Below are positions 43,302-53,325 of a DNA stretch of 64,000 bases, in pieces. The translations under genes and the position numbers were made by a program. The stretch's first letter is position 1. Each line of letters starts with the position of its first letter. The notes beneath the pieces are model-generated. The model did not search any database. It was not told where the DNA came from and worked only from the letters and a program-made list of their open reading frames with translations. Source of the stretch: Paraburkholderia ginsengisoli NBRC 100965 (GTDB lineage Bacteria > Pseudomonadota > Gammaproteobacteria > Burkholderiales > Burkholderiaceae); NCBI RefSeq assembly GCF_000739735.1, contig NZ_BBJF01000012.1:34096-98095 (forward strand), read 5' to 3'.

Positions 43302-44357
43302 ATGAATACTTCTCAGATCTCGAAGAAATGTGCGGTCATCACCGGAATCACCGGGCAGGACGGCGCCTATCTGGCTGAACTGCTGTTGAACAAGGGATAT
43401 CGAGTCTATGGCACATATCGCCGCACGAGCTCGGTCAACTTCTGGCGTATCGAGGAACTCGGTATCCAGAACAATCCAAACCTGCAACTCGTCGAATATG
43501 ACCTGACGGATCTGGGCAACTCAATCACGCTGATGCAAGATGTCCAACCGGACGAGGTCTACAACCTCGCAGCGCAGAGCTTCGTCGGTGTCAGTTTCAA
43601 CCAGCCGGCAACCACCGCGCAGATCACCGGTGTCGGCGCGTTGAACCAGCTGGAAGCGATCCGGCTCACGAACCCGAAGATTCGCTACTATCAGGCGTCC
43701 ACCTCCGAAATGTTCGGCAAGGTCCAGGCGATCCCTCAGGTGGAGGACACGCCGTTCTATCCACGCAGCCCTTATGGCGTAGCAAAACTGTATGCGCACT
43801 GGATGACGGTCAACTACCGCGAGAGTTACGGCATCTTCGGGTCCAGCGGGATCCTGTTCAATCACGAAAGTCCGCTGCGCGGGCGTGAATTCGTGACGCG
43901 CAAGATTACGGACTCGGTGGCCAAGATCAAGCTCGGCAAACTGGACGTGCTGGAACTGGGCAACCTGGACGCCAAGCGCGACTGGGGCTTCGCAAAAGAA
44001 TACGTTGAAGGCATGTGGCGCATGCTGCAGGCCGAGGAGCCCGACACTTTCGTGCTCGCCACAAATCGGACAGAGACGGTGCGCGACTTCGTTCGCATGG
44101 CGTTCAAAGGCGCCGGCATAACGGTGGATTTCAAGGGCTGTGGGGAACAGGAATCGGCCGTGGACACGGCCACCGGGAAGACGGTTATGTGCGTGAACCC
44201 GAAGTTCTACCGCCCGGCCGAGGTCGATCTGTTGATCGGCGACCCCGCCAAGGCCGAAGCCAAACTGGGGTGGGCGCCGCACACCACGCTCGAGCAACTG
44301 TGCCAGATGATGGTCGAAGCCGATCTGCGCCGCAACGCCGACGGGTTCTCGTTTTGA
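43302..44357 (+). CDS. gmd: GDP-mannose 4,6-dehydratase (copy 1)
   Basis: Converts GDP-mannose to GDP-4-keto-6-deoxymannose (351 residues). NADP-binding GITGQDGAYLAELLL, the RRTSSVNFWRIEEL block, catalytic STSEMFG and YGVAKLYAHW, and FNHESPLRGREFVTRKIT are intact. Its stop codon overlaps the TTG start of rmd. A second gmd is at 52142-53176; the two proteins are clearly homologous but differ throughout, so they were not duplicated recently. Confidence 0.96.
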   Translation: MNTSQISKKCAVITGITGQDGAYLAELLLNKGYRVYGTYRRTSSVNFWRIEELGIQNNPNLQLVEYDLTDLGNSITLMQDVQPDEVYNLAAQSFVGVSFNQPATTAQITGVGALNQLEAIRLTNPKIRYYQASTSEMFGKVQAIPQVEDTPFYPRSPYGVAKLYAHWMTVNYRESYGIFGSSGILFNHESPLRGREFVTRKITDSVAKIKLGKLDVLELGNLDAKRDWGFAKEYVEGMWRMLQAEEPDTFVLATNRTETVRDFVRMAFKGAGITVDFKGCGEQESAVDTATGKTVMCVNPKFYRPAEVDLLIGDPAKAEAKLGWAPHTTLEQLCQMMVEADLRRNADGFSF

Positions 44358-45205
44358 AGATCCTCATCACCGGAGCCCACGGCTTTACGGGCCGCCACTT
44401 CGCGGCGCAAGCCGCGGCGGCGGGACACAACATCGTCGAACTGCACGCGAATCTCACTGACAAAGATGCGCTGCAGGACGAAGTGCCGAAGATAGCGCCG
44501 GATGCGGTCGTCCACCTGGCGGCCATCAGCTTCGTCGGACATGCCGATCTCAGCGCGTTCTATAGCGTCAATGTCGTCGGCACGACGAATCTGCTCGATG
44601 CCCTCGCACAATTGCCCACCGCGCCGCAGCGCGTGCTGATCGCGAGCAGTGCCAACGTGTACGGCAACAGCGAGCAATCCCCACTGGACGAAACGCATCC
44701 GCCGGCGCCGGTGAACCATTACGCGATGAGCAAGCTGGCGATGGAATACATGGCGAGGACCTACGCAGAGCGGCTGAACATTGTCATTAGTCGGCCCTTC
44801 AACTACACGGGGCATGATCAGAGCGTCAATTTCCTGATCCCCAAGCTCGCCAAACACTTTGCCGAGCGCGCCCCTTCGGTAGCACTTGGCAACCTGGACG
44901 TCGAGCGCGAGTTCAACGACGTGCAGTATGTTTGCGATGCCTATATGGCATTGTTGTCGCACGGTCAAGCCGGCGAAACCTACAACGTCTGCACAGGCCA
45001 GCCATACACGCTGCGAGAGATCATCGACACGTTCGAGTCAATCACAGGGCACCCGATGGCGATCGAAGTCAATCCAGCCTTCGTGCGCAAGAACGAAGTG
45101 CATCGGCTCTGCGGCAACCCCGACAAACTGAACAGCCTGCTTCACGCGAACGGCGTCTCGCTCGACGTCCCGTCGCTGCGAGAAACGCTCATGCGTATGC
45201 TCTGA
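44354..45205 (+). CDS. rmd: GDP-6-deoxy-D-mannose reductase (copy 1)
   Basis: Reduces the Gmd product to GDP-D-rhamnose (283 residues). The start is TTG at 44354 (TTGAAGATC), overlapping the gmd stop; it puts the NAD-binding KILITGAHGFTGRHFAA at the very N terminus as in the family. HLAAISFVGHAD, IASSANVYGNSEQSP, NHYAMSKLAMEYMA and SRPFNYTGHDQSVNFL follow. A GDP-L-fucose synthase is less likely because the sequence matches Rmd. A second rmd-like gene is at 61599-62516. Confidence 0.92.
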   Translation: MKILITGAHGFTGRHFAAQAAAAGHNIVELHANLTDKDALQDEVPKIAPDAVVHLAAISFVGHADLSAFYSVNVVGTTNLLDALAQLPTAPQRVLIASSANVYGNSEQSPLDETHPPAPVNHYAMSKLAMEYMARTYAERLNIVISRPFNYTGHDQSVNFLIPKLAKHFAERAPSVALGNLDVEREFNDVQYVCDAYMALLSHGQAGETYNVCTGQPYTLREIIDTFESITGHPMAIEVNPAFVRKNEVHRLCGNPDKLNSLLHANGVSLDVPSLRETLMRML

Positions 45206-45253
45206 GAATCAGAAATGTTTCGTCGCTCCACCACTATCACGTCCTGATCACTC

Positions 45254-46663
45254 ATGACATTGACCTCCTTCGCACAGAACCAAGAAGACGTCATGCTTTG
45301 GCGCGCGCTCGGACACGTTTGCAACGGGTTTTATATCGATGTGGGGGCAGCGGACCCGAAGATGTCGTCGGTCACGCGACTTTTCTACGACCACGGTTGG
45401 CACGGCATCAATCTGGAGCCGGACGCAACATTCTTTGAATTGCTGATTGCGGCGCGGCCCCATGATGTAAATCTTCGCCTCGCCGCTAGTCGCGAAGCGA
45501 AATCGCTCCACTTCCACCGGATCGATGGCAGCGGCCTTTCCACCGTCGATGCCGACATCGCCGCCCGCCATCAGGCTGCTGGCTGGCATGTGACGGAAGA
45601 GACCATCGAAGCGCTACCGCTCGCCGAGATCTGCCGGCAACACTGCCCCGATGGCCTCATTCACTTCCTGAAAATCGATGTCGAGGGCGCCGAAGGCGAT
45701 GTCCTGGCCGGCGCCGACTTCCAGCGTTTTCGCCCATGGATCGTGCTGGTGGAAGCCACCCTGCCGAATTCGCAGGAAGAATCCTATGCCGACTGGGAGC
45801 CGATGCTCACGTCGCAAGGCTATGGCTTCGTGTGGTTCGACGGACTGAACCGCTTTTACCTGGCCGACGAGAAGAAGCACGAACTGGGAGCGTACTTCCG
45901 GGTTCAGCCCAACGTTTTTGACGGGTTTCGGACGCCTTTCGAGTTCCTGCAACGTGCCGAGCGTGCCGAACAGGAACTGCAGCAGGCTCGTGTACAGGCT
46001 GCCCATGAACTGCAGCATGTGCGCGAAGAAGCAGCGCAAGAAACGCAGCGTGTACAGGAGCAGGCAGCCGCAACACTGCGTGACGCGGATTCGACGAGCC
46101 GTCAGGCAGCCACCGCCGTCGAACAGTTCGCGCGTCTCGTCGACGCGGCCAACCATCGTGCGGCCGCAGCCATGCAACAAGTAGAACAGATGGCGCAAAC
46201 GCTGGACGAATCGACCCGGCGAGCCCATGCGGCTCTGGCCGAGCAGACGCTGCGCGGCGACGACGCGCAGCGCGCCGCACACGCGGCGCAGCACTCCGCG
46301 CGACTGGCAAACGAGCAAGTGGCCGCGATGCTCAACAGCACGTGTTGGCGCGTAACCGCGCCGCTGCGCATGGTGCGACGTATGCAGCCCACCAAACAGC
46401 TTGCTCGCGAGGTGTTTCATCGCGGCGGCCGATTCCTGCTGGGGCTGCCGGGAGGCCAACGCGGTTTGCGGTTTGTTCGTGCGGTTGCCCCACGGCCGGC
46501 AGAATGGCTGGCTCGTCGCTATCGGGTGTACGAGCAAACCGCGGTCATGCAGCAACAGGTGGCGGCAGCCGCCCCTGCGAGTGAGACCGATCTTAGCCCT
46601 GAAGAGGCGCGCTTGTATCGGCAATTGATCACGACCGATCCTGCCATTGCGACATCGGCTTGA
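45254..46663 (+). CDS. FkbM methyltransferase with hendecad coiled coil (paralog)
   Basis: 469 residues. The first 225 are closely related to the N terminus of the 1156-residue fusion (MTLTSFAQNQEDVMLWRALGH, FYIDVGAADP, LKIDVEGAEGDVLAGADFQRFRPW). A coiled coil of about 140 residues follows, with three hendecads (246-278), then a basic C-terminal region and an acidic end (LSPEEARLYRQL). It has no glycosyltransferase domain. FkbM enzymes typically O-methylate sugars. I infer a chain-modifying, possibly chain-terminating role for the O-polysaccharide made by the neighbours. Confidence 0.87.
   Translation: MTLTSFAQNQEDVMLWRALGHVCNGFYIDVGAADPKMSSVTRLFYDHGWHGINLEPDATFFELLIAARPHDVNLRLAASREAKSLHFHRIDGSGLSTVDADIAARHQAAGWHVTEETIEALPLAEICRQHCPDGLIHFLKIDVEGAEGDVLAGADFQRFRPWIVLVEATLPNSQEESYADWEPMLTSQGYGFVWFDGLNRFYLADEKKHELGAYFRVQPNVFDGFRTPFEFLQRAERAEQELQQARVQAAHELQHVREEAAQETQRVQEQAAATLRDADSTSRQAATAVEQFARLVDAANHRAAAAMQQVEQMAQTLDESTRRAHAALAEQTLRGDDAQRAAHAAQHSARLANEQVAAMLNSTCWRVTAPLRMVRRMQPTKQLAREVFHRGGRFLLGLPGGQRGLRFVRAVAPRPAEWLARRYRVYEQTAVMQQQVAAAAPASETDLSPEEARLYRQLITTDPAIATSA
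45989..46087 (+). repeat. Three 33-bp tandem repeats encoding hendecads in the FkbM paralog
   Basis: Units RVQAAHELQHV, REEAAQETQRV and QEQAAATLRDA (residues 246-278), preceded by a related AERAEQELQQA. This is one unit fewer than the homologous array at 39108-39239, while sequences on both sides align. Confidence 0.8.
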
Positions 46664-46711
46664 TCGTCCGCGTCTCGATGCTCCCTCTATTGCACTCTTA
46701 GAACAGACACT

Positions 46712-49700
46712 ATGCGTCTTGTGATCGATTTACAGGCAGCCCAAGGAAGCGGCAGCGACCGCGGTATTGGTCGCTATTCACGGGAGCTTGCGCTGGCCAT
46801 GGCCCGCAATGCGCGGGAGCATGAGGTCATCATTGCGCTCAATGGTAGCTATATGGAGAAAGCCGAGGAACTGATCGCAACCTTCTCGTCAGTTCTGCCG
46901 CGCGCGGACATCCGCGTCTGGCATCCGCCGCGCGGCGCGGTACCGTTGCTGCAAGACGCACCCCGCCTTGCCTTTGCTGAAACCTTGCGCGCGCAATTCC
47001 TTACCTCCCTGCAGCCAGACCTCGTGCACGTATGCAGCATGCTCGAAGACAACGACGTCGTCAGTTGCCAGCCGCGCCAACTGCAACCGTTGCCCGTGGT
47101 CGCGACCTTCTACGATCTGATCCCGCTATTGCGACATGCGGACTTCTTCGGAACTTCAAAAGTACCTTCGCCGCACACGCGTTGGTATTACCGTGGCATT
47201 CAGGAGCTGGCGTCGTGCGAAGGCCTGCTCGCCATTTCCGAATCGAGCCGTAACGAGGCGATCGACCATCTTGCGTTCACGCCGGAACGCGTTTTCAACA
47301 TTCGGGCCGGTATTGGGCCGCAGTTTCATCCAATGCCACTGCCGGCTGACCAACGCGCTGAGTTGCTGGCGCGTTATGGCCTGAGCGACGCGTTCATCAT
47401 GTTTCTTGCCGCGGACACGCCGAACAAGAACGAAGCGGGGTTGCTGGCAGCGTATGCGCGCTTGCCGAAGGCATTGCAAACGAAACATCAGCTCTTCATA
47501 GCAGGGCAACGAGACCGGCACAGGCTCTATCAGAAAGCGGCGGAACTCGGCATCCCAGCCAAGAGTCTCGTATACACCCCCTTCGTGGCGGAGAACGACT
47601 TGCAGGCGCTCTATTCCGCTTGCAATCTCTTTGTCTTCCCTTCCCGGCACGAAGGTTTTGGTTTGCCGGCTGGGGAGGCGATGGCATGCGGCGCGCCGAC
47701 CATTGTTAGTAATACCACGAGTCTTCCCGAAGTCATCGGGCGCGAAGATGCGACCTTTGACCCCGAAGACCCCGACTCCATTGCCGCTTGCATGTGCAAG
47801 GTACTGGAGAATCCGGCGTTTCAGCAGGAACTCGCAAGCTACGGTCCACTTCAGGCCGGACGCTTTACGTGGCAGGCGTCGGCCGAAAGGGGTTGGGATG
47901 CGCTCGAGGCCATCCTTGAAAGACGATCACGACAAGGTCGCACACGCATCGCGAGCGTCTTGCCGAAACGCCTCAGCCTTGCCTTCGTCTCGCCATTGCC
48001 GCCGCAGGACACTGCTGTCGCCGCATACAGTGCAGAACTACTACCCAGCCTCGCGCGTCACTACGACATCACGCTCGTCAGTGAGGAGGAAACGTCGGAG
48101 CATCGCCTGTGGGGATTTCCACGACTGACGCCGCAAGACTTCCTGGCGCAAGCCCGACGCTTCGATCGCGTCGTTTATCAAATCGGCAATTCGTCGTTGC
48201 ACCGCTACCAGATCGAGACCCTGTTGCCGCGCTGCCCAGGTTTGGTCGTACTGCATGACGCATCGCTGTCCGACCTGATGTACACGTCTAGCAGCGAACG
48301 GGGACGTCCCGATGAATTCCAGGCAGGGCTGCTGCAGGCCCACGGATATCCGGCTTTGCGCTTCGCTGAACAGAACGGCATTGAAGCCACGCTGCGGCAC
48401 TATCCGTGTAATCTTTCTGTGTTGCAGGAAGCGGTCGGCGTCATCCTGCACTCGTGCCTCGATACCAGAGTAATGAGCCAGCATTTCGGCCAAGACGCGA
48501 TGCGCTCGCTTGTCGTGATCCCCGCAGAAAAGCAGCCCGCTCAAGCCACGGCCCGGATCTGTGCCGATGCTATCGAAGAGGTCTACTCGACGCCCGGCAC
48601 CTCCGTCATTGCACAAAGCATGCGGACAGATCTCCAGGCAGTCTCCGCGCTGCCAAACGGCATCGCGGCTGCGTCGCGCGGTATAGTCCGCAGCTTCCCC
48701 TCGCCTTGGCGTGGCGGAGGCCATAACCGCTTGCTGATCGATATTTCCGAATTGGCGCGGATCGATTCGGGTTCGGGCATTCAACGCGTCGTACGCGAAA
48801 TCACCCGTCGTGCTCTCGAAGCACCGCCACACGGCCGCCTCGGAGAAGCAGTACGGATCCGCGAAGGGCAGCTACGCCATACCTATGCGAGACCCCTGTC
48901 CCTGCTGAATCTGCCGCCACTCGATCTGCCGGAGGCCCCGGTCGATGTCCGGCCTGGCGATGTGCTGCTCCTCGCTGATGTCAATCCCGTCATCACAGCG
49001 GCCGAATTCGACGAATTGCGGCGCCTGCGCTTGAACGGACTGCGCGTGGTGCTGCTCGTGTACGATCTGCTCCCGTTGCGTTGTCCTCAATATTTCAATG
49101 ACGATTTCGTCAAGCTCGTCACGCAGAACTGGTATGGCAATCTGCTTGGCATCGCCGACGCCGCCCTTTGCATTTCCCAGTCTGTCGCGGATGACGTGAT
49201 GGCTTGGCTCGACGAAGACCCTAGTCTGCGCAACAAGCCTCTGCCGATCGGCTTCGCTCATCTCGGCGCGGATTTTCGAAACGACTTTCGCAAGGAAGAG
49301 TCGGAAGGGCGGATTTCGCCGGCCACGCAGCCCGCTCTCGACAATGCAAGGCAGCGACCGAGCGTCATCATGGTGGGCACGGTCGAACCCCGCAAAGGCC
49401 ACACACAGGTCTTCGCAGCGTTCGAACGTCTATGGGAAGTCGATGAGAAGCTCAATCTCATCATCATCGGCAAGCAGGGCTGGAAGATGGACGAATTCGC
49501 CGACCAGCTTCAGCGTTCACCTGAGCTTGGCAAGCGTTTGCATTGGCTGCCTCGCTGCAGCGATGACGAGGTTCGCGCCCTGTATAACGCAAGCTCGGGA
49601 CTCGTTATGGCATCCGTCAGCGAAGGATTCGGCTTGCCGATCGTCGAGGCGTTTCAGGCGGGCTTGCCGGTTCTGGTGCGTGACATTCCGGTATTCCGGG

Positions 49701-49909
49701 AGGTGGCCGGCGACGATGCCTGTTACTTCTCTGGGACCGATCCGGAGGCGCTTGCCACGGCACTGCGAAACTGGGCCGCGACCGGCTTTACGCCCCGTCC
49801 GCGCTCCGGATCGGAATTCACCTGGGACAACTGCTATCGCAAGATGTGTGACGCGATTTTTGAAGATGCGTGGTACACGACGTGGCAGCCGAAGAGCAGG
49901 ATTGCGTAG
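46712..49909 (+). CDS. Multi-domain family 4 glycosyltransferase (two GT4 plus a half domain)
   Basis: 1065 residues. Residues 1-410: GT4 of the mannosyl/rhamnosyl type (MRLVIDLQAAQGSGSDRGIGRYS, ATFYDLIPLL, FPSRHEGFGLPAGEAMACG at about 308-326). Residues 425-600: a segment that begins like a GT4 N-terminal domain (LAFVSPLPPQDTAVAAYSAELLP) but lacks a matching donor domain. Residues 690-1060: a second full GT4 (LLIDISELARIDSGSGIQRVVRE, MVGTVEPRKGHTQV, SVSEGFGLPIVEAFQAG at about 965-982). Multi-domain enzymes of this kind polymerise homopolymers such as D-rhamnans or mannans. It ends the plus-strand arm; gmd, rmd and manC lie upstream. Linkages cannot be read from sequence. Confidence 0.88.
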   Translation: MRLVIDLQAAQGSGSDRGIGRYSRELALAMARNAREHEVIIALNGSYMEKAEELIATFSSVLPRADIRVWHPPRGAVPLLQDAPRLAFAETLRAQFLTSLQPDLVHVCSMLEDNDVVSCQPRQLQPLPVVATFYDLIPLLRHADFFGTSKVPSPHTRWYYRGIQELASCEGLLAISESSRNEAIDHLAFTPERVFNIRAGIGPQFHPMPLPADQRAELLARYGLSDAFIMFLAADTPNKNEAGLLAAYARLPKALQTKHQLFIAGQRDRHRLYQKAAELGIPAKSLVYTPFVAENDLQALYSACNLFVFPSRHEGFGLPAGEAMACGAPTIVSNTTSLPEVIGREDATFDPEDPDSIAACMCKVLENPAFQQELASYGPLQAGRFTWQASAERGWDALEAILERRSRQGRTRIASVLPKRLSLAFVSPLPPQDTAVAAYSAELLPSLARHYDITLVSEEETSEHRLWGFPRLTPQDFLAQARRFDRVVYQIGNSSLHRYQIETLLPRCPGLVVLHDASLSDLMYTSSSERGRPDEFQAGLLQAHGYPALRFAEQNGIEATLRHYPCNLSVLQEAVGVILHSCLDTRVMSQHFGQDAMRSLVVIPAEKQPAQATARICADAIEEVYSTPGTSVIAQSMRTDLQAVSALPNGIAAASRGIVRSFPSPWRGGGHNRLLIDISELARIDSGSGIQRVVREITRRALEAPPHGRLGEAVRIREGQLRHTYARPLSLLNLPPLDLPEAPVDVRPGDVLLLADVNPVITAAEFDELRRLRLNGLRVVLLVYDLLPLRCPQYFNDDFVKLVTQNWYGNLLGIADAALCISQSVADDVMAWLDEDPSLRNKPLPIGFAHLGADFRNDFRKEESEGRISPATQPALDNARQRPSVIMVGTVEPRKGHTQVFAAFERLWEVDEKLNLIIIGKQGWKMDEFADQLQRSPELGKRLHWLPRCSDDEVRALYNASSGLVMASVSEGFGLPIVEAFQAGLPVLVRDIPVFREVAGDDACYFSGTDPEALATALRNWAATGFTPRPRSGSEFTWDNCYRKMCDAIFEDAWYTTWQPKSRIA

Positions 49910-50161
49910 GGAATGCACATCGAGTCGATGAACTGCGCTTGGGAGCGGTACAAGGCCGGGCTGACACATCGGTCGGGTACCCTGTGGGTCTGTTCTTTTC
50001 ATCCCGCCAAGGCACCAAATCTCAATCAAGTGCGTAACACGCTCCACTCAGTCGCTCTTCTACGCAGCCGCTCGATTGCCTGATTTTTCTTGAATCAGAT
50101 CAAAGAAGGCACGCGTAACAAGTGGATCGCTCCAATTCACGACGCTGCAATATATACCGTC

Positions 50162-51779
50162 TGTTGGGGGTGCGGCTAAATTCTTGGACTGATTTATGCC
50201 GCAATTCCAAGACTCTCCCGGTATTCAAGGGCGCTGAGAGAGCCGAGCGAGACGTGGATCCGCGTTGCGTTGTACCACCGGATGCAGGAGTCAAGGGGCT
50301 CGATGAATTGATCAACGGTCGTAGCCCGCCAGTCACGAGGATAGAATATTTCCGTCTTGAGTCGCCCGAAGGAGCCTTCACAGGCTGCGTTATCGGGCGA
50401 GCATCCTTTGCGTCACATCGAGCGAACGAACCTGGCATCGTGCATCCCGGATAGCCATCCCGGCCGACGATAGTGCGCACCGCGATCAGAGTGGACCACT
50501 GGCCGCTCATCACTATCAGCCACCGACTCGTAGCCGAATCGAGCATGGTATTGACGAGTTCAGCATCTGGTCGTGTGCCGATTGACCCGCTCACAACGAC
50601 ACCGTCGAAGCAGTCGATGACCGGCAACAGATACACCTTGCCGGCCGGGATCTGGAATTCGGTAATGTCAGTGAGCCATTTCTGGTTCGGGGCGACTGCA
50701 TGGAACTCACGATTGATGAGATTCTCCGGCGCAGAGCTTATTTCTCCACGATAGGTGCCGTAGCGGCGTCGTCTGGTCGTGGCAGCGACCAGCCCCTCCT
50801 GTCGCATCAAACGTTGCACGACTTTCTCCGAGATGAACACCTGCTGCCTGCTCAATACCGCGTCGGATTCGACGATAGCCGTAGCAGCGATAATTGCATT
50901 CGAAGATGTCTGCGATGATGCGACGCGCGCCAGCATACCTGCCAGCGACAAGCAGACGTGCACGGTGATAGAAGTAAGAACTGCAGGCGAGCCTCAGAAC
51001 GGATAACAGCTCTGGCAACGGATAGGTTTGTTTCAGGGCATCAATCAGCATCGTCTTCTCCCGGTTGCTCAGGAGCTGCGGGTCGATGCCCATTCCTTTT
51101 TTTACCAGTTCGTTCGCCTTCTTGAGGATGTCGTGCTCGAGCTGCAACTTCCGGATATCGCGTCGAGGCGATTCGACCTGTCGTTCCAGTTCCGCACGCT
51201 CATGGTCCGGTGCTGGCTTCTTCTGGCGTTTCATGGATGCTGGAACCTCCCGACCTAGGAGCTGATTCTTCCATTCGTACAGCATCGGCCCGCTCACGCC
51301 TGTTTTTTGGGCGACCACGCGTGCGCTTTCCTCTCTGGCGCACAATTCGATGACTGCCGCCCGGTTCACTGCTAGCGATTTCGGAACGCTACCAACTGCT
51401 CTGCCGACAAGGTGTTTTTCCGATTTCGGGGCACAGTTCTTCAATCCAGGCTGCAAACGTCCCGCGACTCGGGTAGCCCAAGGCCCTTAGGGTTGCAGCA
51501 GCACGACGGTCATGGCTCAGGTAATGATCGACGGCAGCTGCTTCTATTCGGCCGAATACCTCGGCGCGGCACGAACATGGCCAGTTCGTAGATCATGACA
51601 CTGTTCGTATTCACGATGCCAGGCCTTCAGGGAATTCTTTGTCGGCTAACCCAACTGCCTGATGGTCGCCTTGATGCGCTTTCCCAACATTAGGTAGAGC
51701 CGAACCGCTTGAACGCGGTCTTCGTACGAGTACATGGACCACCTCCAGATAGTCCAGGATTTTGTCCGCACTCCCAGCA
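50162..51779 (-). mobile_element. Degenerate IS3-family insertion sequence
   Basis: The ends are imperfect inverted repeats: TGTTGGGGGTGCGGCTAAAT at 50162 and, on the other strand from 51779, TGCTGGGAGTGCGGACAAAA; the match continues as TTGGACT/CTGGACT. Both begin TG, as IS3 elements do. The 3-bp flanks (GTC and ATC) are not identical. The single transposase region on the minus strand is broken. It lies at the convergence of the two polysaccharide arms, a likely past insertion or recombination site. Confidence 0.8.
50194..51735 (-). pseudogene. IS3-family transposase, frameshifted
   Basis: Pieces of one orfA-orfB transposase appear in order on the minus strand but in different frames: MYSYEDRVQAVRLYLMLGKR, YPTKNSLKAWHREYEQ, AAAVDHYLSHDRR, LGYPSRGTFAAWIEELCPE, a shifted VGSVPKSLAVNRAAVIELC with LYEWKNQLLG, AELERQVESPRRDIRKLQLEHD, YGYRRIRRGIEQA, ISEKVVQRLMRQEGLVAATTRRR, NQKWLTDITEF (first catalytic Asp), and near 50400 AACEGSFGRLKTEIFYPRDW (catalytic Glu). 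It ends LGIAA. Several frameshifts and at least one stop after LGKRIKATIRQLG show it is dead. Confidence 0.85.
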
Positions 51780-52141
51780 ATCTCCCAGACGGTGCGCTGA
51801 TCGAATACAATTTTTACAACACGGAAATGGAGCAACCCGACTCGGAGAGTTCGACCGACGCTTGCGCCTGCTAGCGCTGGCTTCTATACGCCACCCATGA
51901 TGTGGCTCGACCCGTCGCCCCCCGATAGCATTCTTTCGAGTTGGACGAGCGCCGTGGAGTTTGCCGGCGTGACGCTGGCTGTGTGTGCCGCGCCAAATGC
52001 AACGAGCGTCACAGATCATGCGTCGTGAAGCCGCGGCTAGCGCTTGCACCATTTTCGTGACCCGAACGACTCGACCCCGCCTTCGCTAGTTAGCGGCCAC
52101 TCAACTCGTCCGGGTGCACTACAACATCTTCTATTGCGGCT
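51780..52141. other. 362-bp gap between the IS remnant and the second gmd
   Basis: No family-level match in either strand. Short frames such as the one from about 51900 (MMWLDPSPPDSILSSW) are unrecognised. It could be a remnant of a gene cut by the insertion. Confidence 0.35.
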
Positions 52142-53176
52142 TTAAAACGAAAAGCCCGCTTCGTTCCGGCGGATATCCGCGTCGACCATCATCTGGCACA
52201 ACTGCTCGAGCGTGGTCTTCGGCGTCCAGCCAAGTTCCTTCTGGGCCTTCTCCGGATTGCCGATCAGCAGATCGACTTCAGCGGGCCGGTAGAACTTCGG
52301 GCTGACTTTGACCAAGGTCTTGCCGGTTCGCGTATCGATACCGATCTCGTTCTCGCTGGCACCTTCCCACGCGAGTTGGAAGCCAGCTGCCTGCGCTGCC
52401 ATCGACACGAAATCCCGCACGCTCTCCGTACGGTTCGTCGCAAGCACGTAGGTGTCAGGGCGGTCCGCCTGCAGCATGCGCCACATGCCTTCGACGTATT
52501 CCTTCGCATAACCCCAGTCGCGCTTGGCGTCGAGGTTGCCGAGCTCGAGCACGTCGAGCTTGCCGAGACGGATCTTTGCGAGGCAGTCCGTGATTTTCCG
52601 CGTGACGAACTCGCGTCCGCGCAGTGGCGATTCGTGATTGAACAGAATGCCGCTGCAACCGAAGATGCCGTAGCTCTCGCGGTAGTTGATCGTCATCCAG
52701 TGCGCGTAGAGCTTCGCCACACCGTACGGGCTGCGCGGATAGAAAGGCGTGCTTTCAAGCTGCGGAATCGCCTGCACCTTGCCGAACATCTCGGACGTGC
52801 TGGCCTGATAGAAACGGATTGCCGGATTGACGGTTCGAATCGCCTCGAGCAGATTGAGCGCACCGATCCCGGTGATTTCCGCGGTGGCGGCCGGCTGATC
52901 GAACGATACGCCCACGAAGCTCTGTGCCGCGAGGTTGTAAACCTCGGTTGCCTGCGTTGTCTGAAGCAGTCGGATACTCGCACCCAGGTCCGTCAGATCA
53001 TATTCGACGAGGTGGAGGTTCGGATGATTGCCGACGCCGAGTTCTTCGATGCGCCAGAAGTTCACGGAACTAGTGCGCCGATAGGTGCCATAGACAGTAT
53101 GGCCTTTCTCGAGAAGAAGTTCTGCGAGATATGCACCGTCCTGCCCTGTAATGCCAGTAATGATCGCAACAGTCAT
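52142..53176 (-). CDS. gmd: GDP-mannose 4,6-dehydratase (copy 2)
   Basis: 344 residues with the same family blocks as copy 1 (GITGQDGAYLAELLLEKGH, STSEMFGKVQAIPQ, YGVAKLYAHWM, HESPLRGREFVTRKIT). It is the last gene of the minus-strand rml-wzm-wzt operon, 149 bp after the double GT2 gene. With the separate rmd at 61599-62516 it could form a second GDP-D-rhamnose source under different control from the plus-strand pair. All catalytic residues seem present. Confidence 0.95.
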   Translation of the reverse strand: MTVAIITGITGQDGAYLAELLLEKGHTVYGTYRRTSSVNFWRIEELGVGNHPNLHLVEYDLTDLGASIRLLQTTQATEVYNLAAQSFVGVSFDQPAATAEITGIGALNLLEAIRTVNPAIRFYQASTSEMFGKVQAIPQLESTPFYPRSPYGVAKLYAHWMTINYRESYGIFGCSGILFNHESPLRGREFVTRKITDCLAKIRLGKLDVLELGNLDAKRDWGYAKEYVEGMWRMLQADRPDTYVLATNRTESVRDFVSMAAQAAGFQLAWEGASENEIGIDTRTGKTLVKVSPKFYRPAEVDLLIGNPEKAQKELGWTPKTTLEQLCQMMVDADIRRNEAGFSF

Positions 53177-53325
53177 GTTTCTTTTCAGTTAACCAATGTT
53201 GAATTTCTTGTGACGTCCAGCGGACGACACTCAATCCGTTCCAATTTGCCTCTAAACTTCCGGCCACCGATCAGTAGACTCACCGATTCCGGCAGCAAGC
53301 AACTCACTCCGCCGGGCACCCGCTC

